Source: Limnohabitans sp. Jir72 (GTDB lineage Bacteria > Pseudomonadota > Gammaproteobacteria > Burkholderiales > Burkholderiaceae_C). From it: a stretch of DNA of 64,000 bases. A program made the position numbers and the translations under genes. The DNA is taken from positions 62,001-126,000 of the forward strand of contig NZ_NESC01000005.1 of NCBI RefSeq assembly GCF_003063575.1, in the 5' to 3' direction. Below, in pieces: positions 58,120-64,000 of this stretch (positions are counted from its first letter, which is position 1; every line of letters starts with the position of its first letter). The notes under the pieces were generated by a model, which saw only the letters and a program-made list of their open reading frames with translations, was not told where the DNA came from and made no database searches.

Positions 58120-58905
58120 ATGTCCACCCCCCGATCTGTCCTTTTTGTGCCCCACGGCTCGCCCATGTTTGCCCTGAACCCCGGTGCTGCGGGTGCGGCC
58201 ATGAGCCAGTTGGTGCCTCAGCTGGGCACGCCCCGCGCCATCGTGGTGGTCAGCCCGCACTGGGAAACCGCCGAGCCCACCGTGGGCTTTGCCACCCGGC
58301 CCGAGACCCTCCACGACTTTGGTGGCTTTGACCCACGCCTGTACCAAATGCAATACCCCGCCACCGGCTGCCCCGAAGCCGCTGAGCAGGTGGTCGCCGC
58401 CTTGCAGGCCGCAGGCTTGCCTGCCGCGCAAGACGCCCAGCGCGGCCTGGACCACGGCGCTTGGACGCCCTTGCGCCAAATGTTTCCGGATGCCGACATA
58501 CCCATCGTCCCCCTGTCGGTTCAAAGCCATCTGGGCCCGGCACACGCCTTGCGCGTGGGCCAGGCGCTGGCAACACTGGCCGAGCAGAACATCCTGATCG
58601 TGGCCTCGGGCAATGTGACGCACAACCTGCGCGACTTCATGACGGTGAGCATGCAAGGCGGCGCCACGCCCGCCTATGTGCAGGCGTTTGCCGACTGGGT
58701 CCACACCCACATGGTGCAGCGCGATGTGTCCGCTTTGCTGAACTACCGCCAACAAGCATCTGGCCAACGCGCCCACCCCACCGACGAGCACTTGCTGCCT
58801 TTGTTCACCGCTTTAGGCGCTGCGGGCGATGGCGCACAGCCAGAGGCTTTTTTTCGCGGTATCAGTGACCATGTGATCGCCATGGATGGCTACACTTTCC
58901 ACTGA
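58120..58905 (+). CDS. DODA-type extradiol ring-cleavage dioxygenase
   Basis: A 261-residue class III (LigB-fold) dioxygenase: V-P-H-G-S-P-M (His12), S-P-H-W-E-T, L-D-H-G-A-W-T-P-L and S-G-N-V-T-H-N-L. It resembles E. coli YgiD and plant DOPA dioxygenase. It opens catechol rings with Fe or Zn. Divergent from LysR, which may regulate it. Confidence 0.9.
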   Translation: MSTPRSVLFVPHGSPMFALNPGAAGAAMSQLVPQLGTPRAIVVVSPHWETAEPTVGFATRPETLHDFGGFDPRLYQMQYPATGCPEAAEQVVAALQAAGLPAAQDAQRGLDHGAWTPLRQMFPDADIPIVPLSVQSHLGPAHALRVGQALATLAEQNILIVASGNVTHNLRDFMTVSMQGGATPAYVQAFADWVHTHMVQRDVSALLNYRQQASGQRAHPTDEHLLPLFTALGAAGDGAQPEAFFRGISDHVIAMDGYTFH

Positions 58906-58917
58906 ACAGGACACACG

Positions 58918-59457
58918 ATGAACACCCACTACACCCCTCTTGCCAAAAGCCTGCACTGGCTGATGGCGCTCATGGTCTTTGGCCTGCTGGCCTTGGGCTT
59001 TTACATGAGCGACCTGCCCTTGTCGCCCGACAAATTGCAGCTGTATTCTTGGCACAAATGGGCTGGCGTCACCGTCTTTGTGCTGGTCTGGGTGCGTTTG
59101 GCTTGGCGCATCACGCACCGTCCACCGGCCTTGCCAAGCAGCATGTCGCCCCTCATGCAATGGGGCGCGCATGCAGGGCACTTCATGCTGTATGCGCTGA
59201 TGATCGCCATCCCTTTGAGCGGCTGGTTGATGAGTTCGGCCAAGGGCTTTCAAACCGTCTGGTTCGGCGTGCTGCCCATTCCGGACCTGATCGGCAAAGA
59301 CAAAGCGCTGGGCAAATCGCTCACTGAACTGCACGAGGCCTTGAACATCGGCTTGTTGCTCTTGATCATCGGTCATGCGCTGGCCGCAGCCTTCCACCAC
59401 TTTGTCCACAAAGATGACACACTGCGCCGCATGTTGCCCCGCAGCACCAAGCACTGA
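58918..59457 (+). CDS. cytochrome b561
   Basis: A 179-residue membrane di-haem cytochrome b with four helices; haem-binding His are in the early K-S-L-H-W-L-M, S-W-H-K-W, A-G-H-F-M and L-H-E-A-L segments. It passes electrons between quinol and a periplasmic acceptor. Clustered with two YceI proteins, the usual arrangement. Confidence 0.9.
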   Translation: MNTHYTPLAKSLHWLMALMVFGLLALGFYMSDLPLSPDKLQLYSWHKWAGVTVFVLVWVRLAWRITHRPPALPSSMSPLMQWGAHAGHFMLYALMIAIPLSGWLMSSAKGFQTVWFGVLPIPDLIGKDKALGKSLTELHEALNIGLLLLIIGHALAAAFHHFVHKDDTLRRMLPRSTKH

Positions 59458-59464
59458 GAACACC

Positions 59465-60025
59465 ATGAACATTTTCAAAACCCTGGCGCTCGCCGCCACC
59501 GCCTTGTCCCTGCAGGTACAAGCCGCCCCTTACCAGACCATCGTGCCCGCCAAAAGCAGTGTCACGTTCAGCTACAAACAAATGGGCGTGAGCATCGACG
59601 GGCGCTTCAAGAAATTCGCCGCACAAGTCAACTTTGACCCCGCCAAAGCCGATGCCGCCAAAGCCAGCTTTGACGTGGAACTGGCCAGCGTGGATGCTGG
59701 ATCGAGCGAGGCCGATGACGAAGTCGTCACCAAGTCCTGGTTCAACGCTGCCGCATTCCCCAAAGCCAGCTTTGTGGCCAAGCAGTTCAAGCCCACCGCG
59801 CTCAACCAATACGAAGTCACCGGCAGCCTGACCATCAAGGGCCAGACCCGCGAGGTGAAGTTCCCCATGAAGCACACCGCGCAAGGCAAAGACGGTGTGC
59901 TCAGTGGCAGCTTCACGCTCAAGCGCGGCGACTTCAACATCGGCGAAGGCATGTGGGCCAAGTTCGATGTGGTGGCCAATGACATCCAAGTCAATTTTTC
60001 CCTCACCGCCCAACCGGGCAAATGA
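59465..60025 (+). CDS. YceI family protein (first copy)
   Basis: A 186-residue periplasmic YceI protein: signal peptide to about Q-A-A (20), then a lipocalin-like barrel with G-S-L-T-I-K-G. Family members bind isoprenoid quinone-like lipids. Start M-N-I-F-K-T at 59465, 7 bases after the b561 stop. Confidence 0.9.
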   Translation: MNIFKTLALAATALSLQVQAAPYQTIVPAKSSVTFSYKQMGVSIDGRFKKFAAQVNFDPAKADAAKASFDVELASVDAGSSEADDEVVTKSWFNAAAFPKASFVAKQFKPTALNQYEVTGSLTIKGQTREVKFPMKHTAQGKDGVLSGSFTLKRGDFNIGEGMWAKFDVVANDIQVNFSLTAQPGK

Positions 60026-60050
60026 ATTTCAACCCAACGGAGTACAACCC

Positions 60051-60632
60051 ATGACATCTTTGAAAAAACTCGCCGCCGCATTGGCCTTCGCATCGGTCGC
60101 CACTGGCTCGGCACTGGCCGCACCGGTGACTTACAACGTGGACGCGAACCACACCTTCCCGCGTTTTTCGTATGTGCACTTTGGCTACTCGACCCAGTTG
60201 AGCAGCTTCAGCAAAACCAGCGGCAAAGTGGTGTTTGACGCCGAAGCCAAAACGGGCTCGGTGGACATCGAGATCGACATGACCTCGGTCAACACCGGCT
60301 CGGTGGACTTCAACGGTCACATCCAGGGCGAAGACTTCCTGGACACCGCCAAATTCCCCAAGGCCACCTTCAAGTCCAGCAAAGTGGTGTTTGAAGGCGA
60401 CAAGCCCAAGTCTATCGAAGGCAACCTGACCATCAAGGGCGTGACCAAGGCCGTCACTTTGACCGTGACCGGCTTCCAAGCCATGCCACACCCCATGATG
60501 AAAAAGCCTGCTCTGGGCGCCAACGCTTTCACCACCATCAAGCGCACCGAGTTCAATGCGGGCAAATACGCCCCTTACGTCGGTGACGAAGTGCGCATCG
60601 ACATTTCGATTGAAGCCGTGGCAGCCCAGTGA
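60051..60632 (+). CDS. YceI family protein (second copy)
   Basis: A 193-residue YceI paralogue with signal peptide (cut near A-L-A-A, ~23), N-V-D-A-N-H-T-F-P-R-F-S-Y at the mature start and G-N-L-T-I-K-G-V-T-K. Tandem with the first copy; both follow cytochrome b561 and probably act with it on a lipid-soluble electron carrier. Confidence 0.9.
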   Translation: MTSLKKLAAALAFASVATGSALAAPVTYNVDANHTFPRFSYVHFGYSTQLSSFSKTSGKVVFDAEAKTGSVDIEIDMTSVNTGSVDFNGHIQGEDFLDTAKFPKATFKSSKVVFEGDKPKSIEGNLTIKGVTKAVTLTVTGFQAMPHPMMKKPALGANAFTTIKRTEFNAGKYAPYVGDEVRIDISIEAVAAQ

Positions 60633-60646
60633 TCCACTGAGCCACA

Positions 60647-60711
60647 GACCCGGCACACCGGGTCATACACAGACCAAGCCCCTCAGGATGCGCGATCGTT
60701 CTCAGGGGCTT
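60647..60711. terminator. two hairpins after the YceI pair
   Basis: GACCCGG-CACA-CCGGGTC at 60647-60664, then AAGCCCCT (60676-60683) with AGGGGCTT (60704-60711) followed by TGTTGT. The second hairpin covers the stop codon of the convergent minus-strand gene. Confidence 0.5.
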
Positions 60712-61105
60712 TGTTGTGGGCAACGACCAAGTCGGCCTGCACCGCCCGCACGCGGTCATCGACGTAGTAGCCGCCGTACTCGGTGTACTTGAGCAGCACC
60801 CGGCCGCAGGCTCCACAGCCAAACACATCGCAGCGGTTGTACGGAAAAAACGCCGGCGCAATCGGCGCATCGGCCGAGTCGTAGCGGGTCTTGTTTGGGT
60901 GGAACTCCTCGTAGGTCGGCTCGGGGCCAAAGCGGTCGGCCGACCACAAACTGCCCAACAGCGTCACGTGCTTTGCAGGCCAGCGCTGGCCGGGCACGCT
61001 CTCCCACGCGGCGCAAGCGCCCATGCCGCAGGTGCAGTCCCGGGACGGCTTTTGGGCCAGTGCTTTCAATTGTGCGGCCTGCAAGGGGACTTGATCTGTG
61101 CTCAT
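60683..61105 (-). CDS. cysteine-rich protein of unknown function
   Basis: A 140-residue protein I do not recognise. It has C-T-C-G-M-G-A-C near residue 24 and C-D-V-F-G-C-G-A-C-G near 92, seven cysteines that could form a zinc or Fe-S site, and an N-P-N-K-T-R-Y-D-S middle. No signal peptide or membrane helix. Codon use matches its neighbours, so it looks like a real native gene. Confidence 0.65.
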   Translation of the reverse strand: MSTDQVPLQAAQLKALAQKPSRDCTCGMGACAAWESVPGQRWPAKHVTLLGSLWSADRFGPEPTYEEFHPNKTRYDSADAPIAPAFFPYNRCDVFGCGACGRVLLKYTEYGGYYVDDRVRAVQADLVVAHNKAPENDRAS

Positions 61106-61201
61106 GGGTCAAAGCTCGGTGGTTTGCCGCCATTGTGAACGCCCGCGAGCTGGACCCACTGCGGTGCCAGTTAGTATGTGCAGACCTGACCAAGGATCTG
61201 C

Positions 61202-62185
61202 ATGTACGCTTCGACCACCCGCCGCCAATGGCTGACACAAACCGCCGCGCTGTCGGCAACGCCCTGGTTGGCCCAGGCCGATACATGGCCCAACAAGCCC
61301 ATGCGTCTGGTTGTGCCCTTTGCCCCCGGTGGCAGCTCCGAGATCGTGGCCCGCGCCGTGGCCGGTGAAATGGCCAAGGGTCTGGGCCAGAACGTGTTCG
61401 TGGACAACAAGCCCGGTGCAGCGGGCAACATCGCCATGCAGGAAGTGGCGGGCAGCACCGACGAGCACACCCTGGTGTTGGGCCACATCGGCACGCTGGC
61501 GGTGAACCCCTACATCTTCCCCAAGCTGCCCTATGACGCCAACAAGGACTTTGTGCCGATCACGCTGATCTCCAAAGTGCCCAGCCTGTATGTGGTGCAC
61601 CCCGACCTGCCGGTCAAGAACCTCAAGGAATTCGTGGCCTATGCCAAGTCCAAACCCGGCCAGCTGAACTACGGCTCGGCGGGCAACGGCAGCGCAGGGC
61701 ACCTGGCTTTTGAATACCTGAAGATGGCCACCGACACCTTCATGTTGCATGTGCCTTACCGCGGCACCGGCCCCATGCTGACCGACCTGATGGCCGGCCG
61801 TTTGCAAGCGGCCGCTGTGGGCGCACCCGCGCTGCTGCAGTTCATCAAGGCGGGCAAGCTGCGGTGCATTGCCACCGGCACCAGCACACGCCTGCCACAA
61901 CTGCCCGATGTGCCCACCGTGGCCGAGCAAGGCTACAAGGGCTTCGAGATGACGCAGTGGTACGGCCTGCTGGCCCCCAGCAAATGGCCCAAGGCGCACA
62001 TCGACCGGCTAGAACAAGAAGCCGTCAAGGCCGCACGCAGCAAGGCCGTCAGCGACAAACTCAGCCAGGACACCGCCCTGGCCGTGGGCAACACCCGCGC
62101 AGAATTTGAAGCCTTTATCAAGCAGGAACAGGCCCGCTGGAAACCCGTGATTGCACGGGCGAAGATCGTGCCGGAAGGGGCCTGA
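61202..62185 (+). CDS. Bug-family (TTT) periplasmic substrate-binding protein
   Basis: A 327-residue binding protein: a T-R-R-Q-W-L-T start suggests a Tat- or Sec-type signal cut near A-Q-A (~26), then W-P-N-K-P-M-R-L-V-V-P-F-A-P-G-G. It binds a small carboxylate. No membrane partners nearby. A NIPSNAP gene follows after 78 bp, perhaps from one transcript. Confidence 0.88.
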   Translation: MYASTTRRQWLTQTAALSATPWLAQADTWPNKPMRLVVPFAPGGSSEIVARAVAGEMAKGLGQNVFVDNKPGAAGNIAMQEVAGSTDEHTLVLGHIGTLAVNPYIFPKLPYDANKDFVPITLISKVPSLYVVHPDLPVKNLKEFVAYAKSKPGQLNYGSAGNGSAGHLAFEYLKMATDTFMLHVPYRGTGPMLTDLMAGRLQAAAVGAPALLQFIKAGKLRCIATGTSTRLPQLPDVPTVAEQGYKGFEMTQWYGLLAPSKWPKAHIDRLEQEAVKAARSKAVSDKLSQDTALAVGNTRAEFEAFIKQEQARWKPVIARAKIVPEGA

Positions 62186-62263
62186 AAGGGTTTGTCCCAA
62201 GTCGCATTTCATGAAAACTTGTCTACAACCATAGGCTTTGATCCACCCTTATAGAAAGCCCCT

Positions 62264-62581
62264 ATGGCCATTTATGAACTGCGCACCTACTCGGCCATCG
62301 TTGGCAAGATGGGCGAGCTGACCGCCCTTTACACCAACGAAGGCTGGCCGGCACTGGCCAAGCACCCGCAAAAACTGGTGGGCTATTTCACGGGCGACAT
62401 CGGCGCCCTCAACGAACTGATCCACATCTGGAAGTTTGACGACGACGCCGACCGCCGCGCATTTTGGGCAGGTGTGTTCAGCGACCCTGAATTCATGGCC
62501 TTTGCCGCCAAGATCCGCCCGCTGATCCGCGAACAAAACAACAAACTGATGCTGTCTGCACCCTGGGGGCCTAAGCCCTGA
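62264..62581 (+). CDS. NIPSNAP family protein
   Basis: A 105-residue ferredoxin-like alpha/beta-barrel protein: M-A-I-Y-E-L-R-T-Y at the start and I-H-I-W-K-F-D-D-D in the middle. NIPSNAP proteins in bacteria accompany catabolic genes; the role is not settled. Confidence 0.85.
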   Translation: MAIYELRTYSAIVGKMGELTALYTNEGWPALAKHPQKLVGYFTGDIGALNELIHIWKFDDDADRRAFWAGVFSDPEFMAFAAKIRPLIREQNNKLMLSAPWGPKP

Positions 62582-62989
62582 TGCGCAGCTGAAGGTGCCA
62601 GTACACGTGAGCGATGGCGTGGGGCCGACCCATCTTGTCGGCCCCACCCGGACACTGCCTTCAGTTCACCACCGAAGTACCCGCTGAGGACAAAAAAGAA
62701 GCCCACTGTGCGGTCATTTGGCATTCGCTTTTGCAAATTATTAAGACCATTCTTAGGTCGCAAAGACGGTGCTGTACAGCTGTAAAACAACAGTCTGGTG
62801 ATGAACGCGACGGCATGACGCATCTCGGATGCGACATTCGAGCGAATTTTCTCTCTGCAATCAAGTCGAAAAGTGTTCCAAAGAGCAAGAATGGTGCACT
62901 TGCTGAAATGCAAAAATCTCCACGCTCAAATTTTCACCCCTCATGCCAAAACCCTCAGCATGAACATCACTGGTCAATGACCATACTCG
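62582..62989. other. 408-bp gene-free stretch with an 11-bp hairpin
   Basis: Between convergent NIPSNAP and SMP-30 genes. GTGGGGCCGAC-CCATCTT-GTCGGCCCCAC (62619-62647) is a perfect 11-bp stem, without a T-run. The rest (62690-62985) is more AT-rich than its surroundings, with only a low-quality open frame. I see no recognisable gene or RNA family. Confidence 0.5.
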
Positions 62990-63940
62990 TCACTTCGCGA
63001 CAAAGCTGTTGACCCCCAACCCCGCCACATCCATCCGCATCGCAAACAGGCAGCCCGCATAGGGGTGCTGCAGCAACTCTTGCGGGCTGCGACCTTGGCG
63101 GGATGTGGTGATAAACAGGGTCTTGAGGTCCGGGCCGCCAAAGCAAGGCATGGTGGGGCAGGGCACCGGGGTTTTGACTACGGTCAACACTTTGCCTTGA
63201 GGCGACAAGCGAAGGAGACGTTGGCCTTCGTATTGGGCGCTCCAATAACAGCCTTCGCTGTCTACAACGGCGCCGTCAGGGCGGCCTGCGTAGGGCGCCT
63301 CATCACCCCAGGCCCAGTCAGCGGGTTTGGGGCTCATTTGATGGAACACGCGCCCGGCGCTCAATTGGCCAGTGGTCGCATCAAAGTCAAACGCCCTTAC
63401 CTGGTGGGCGGCCGTATCGGCCCAATAGGTGGTGCGGCCATCGGGTGACCAAGCCAGCCCGTTGGCTGTGATCACGCCATCCTGCGCGCCGCCCATCATG
63501 GTGTGCAGGCCTTGGCCGTCCAGCATGTAAAGCACGCCCAGCGCTTGGCCTTTGGGCTCGTACAGACTGCCTGCCCAAAAGCGCCCTTGGGCGTCGCACT
63601 TGCCGTCGTTGAAGCGCTGTTTGGTGCTGTCATAAGGCGCTGCGGTCACTTGTTGCAGCGCTCCCCCCCACTCACGGGCCAAATAAATGCCGTCACGCCG
63701 AGCGACGATCAAACCACCGCCCTGCACGGGCGCGATGCAGCCAGGCTCTTCGGCCATGGGCCAGTATTCAACAGCGCCATGCGCTTGCATCTGCCCCTTG
63801 ATCGTCAGGCGCGCCAGCCTGCGACCGGGAATATCCACCCAGTACAGTCGGCTTTCTTGTGGATGCCAAAACGGCGATTCGCCCAAGCCGTCCGGTACGG
63901 TGGTGACCGCTTGCCAGTGGGGGGGGGGTTGTGGGGTCAT
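62990..63940 (-). CDS. SMP-30/gluconolactonase family protein
   Basis: A 316-residue six-bladed propeller: G-L-G-E-S-P-F-W (metal Glu), R-F-N-D-G-K-C-D-A-Q-G-R-F-W, N-G-L-A-W-S-P-D-G. It hydrolyses sugar lactones, for example in L-arabinose or galactose oxidation. Its own promoter would lie beyond 63940. Confidence 0.9.
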   Translation of the reverse strand: MTPQPPPHWQAVTTVPDGLGESPFWHPQESRLYWVDIPGRRLARLTIKGQMQAHGAVEYWPMAEEPGCIAPVQGGGLIVARRDGIYLAREWGGALQQVTAAPYDSTKQRFNDGKCDAQGRFWAGSLYEPKGQALGVLYMLDGQGLHTMMGGAQDGVITANGLAWSPDGRTTYWADTAAHQVRAFDFDATTGQLSAGRVFHQMSPKPADWAWGDEAPYAGRPDGAVVDSEGCYWSAQYEGQRLLRLSPQGKVLTVVKTPVPCPTMPCFGGPDLKTLFITTSRQGRSPQELLQHPYAGCLFAMRMDVAGLGVNSFVAK

Positions 63941-64000
63941 GAATGAAGTCTGTGAAGCATGTTGTTGATTTTGCCCCTCAAGTAGAACTTGCAGCCTTGT

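Noticed and set aside
62614-63012. A 132-codon plus-strand frame in the gene-free stretch
   Set aside because: It lacks a ribosome site, its composition differs from real genes here, and it runs into the SMP-30 coding region on the other strand.

Overview
The window looks like the origin-proximal part of a beta-proteobacterial chromosome, most likely Burkholderiales and probably Comamonadaceae (Limnohabitans/Rhodoferax-like). The basis is the gene order mnmE-yidC-yidD-rnpA-rpmH / dnaA-dnaN-gyrB without recF between dnaN and gyrB, the metX-metW pair, several Bug-type (tripartite tricarboxylate) binding proteins, and high-GC codon use throughout. No rRNA, tRNA, CRISPR array, integrase or complete insertion sequence was seen.

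Region 1 (1-10.5 kb) is accessory DNA abutting the replication genes. It holds an HNH endonuclease; a 1287-residue protein joining a methyltransferase, a PLD-like nuclease fold, an SF2 helicase, a LexA/S24-like fold and a DUF3427 tail; a Fic protein; two orphan antitoxin-type HTH regulators (HipB-like and HigA-like), each with its own inverted repeat; and a complete Xre-RES toxin-antitoxin pair. The glutathione-dependent formaldehyde detoxification operon (adhC-fghA) lies inside it. A 19-bp near-identical direct repeat marks the gyrB 3' end and a point 3.2 kb away, beyond adhC-fghA and Xre-RES, which suggests past insertion or duplication there.

Region 2 (10.5-20.2 kb) is the core replication/ribosome/secretion block: gyrB, dnaN and dnaA on the minus strand, a DnaA-box region, then rpmH, rnpA, yidD, yidC and mnmE on the plus strand.

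Region 3 (20.2-25.7 kb) is an envelope-glycosylation cluster: a YdjC/NaxD-type deacetylase, two ArnT-like GT39/GT83 membrane transferases, a GtrA-type membrane protein and a GT2 polyprenyl-phosphate sugar transferase. This set recalls the lipid A hexosamine modification pathways of Francisella and Bordetella.

Region 4 (25.7-37.2 kb) is catabolic and transport DNA: a GntR-controlled set (VOC, FAH-family, quinone oxidoreductase-like, Bug binding protein, AA_synth protein), a fatty-acid desaturase with an SDR, and a complete five-gene branched-chain-amino-acid-type ABC transporter ending in a clear terminator.

Region 5 (37.2-48.3 kb) is housekeeping: cupin, apt, a Kef-type antiporter, kdsD-kdsC-lptC, an SDR, a glycine-rich RRM protein, an ammonium channel, a GDT1-type manganese/calcium exporter, and metX-metW behind a SAM-II riboswitch with its own terminator.

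Region 6 (48.3-64 kb) is mixed metabolism: a flavin monooxygenase-DUF2783-VOC operon with divergent GntR-SDR-lipocalin, a cytochrome c, PhoX, a succinate-semialdehyde dehydrogenase-type enzyme with LysR, a DODA-type dioxygenase, cytochrome b561 with two YceI proteins, a cysteine-rich unknown, a second Bug protein, NIPSNAP, a 408-bp gene-free stretch, and an SMP-30 lactonase.
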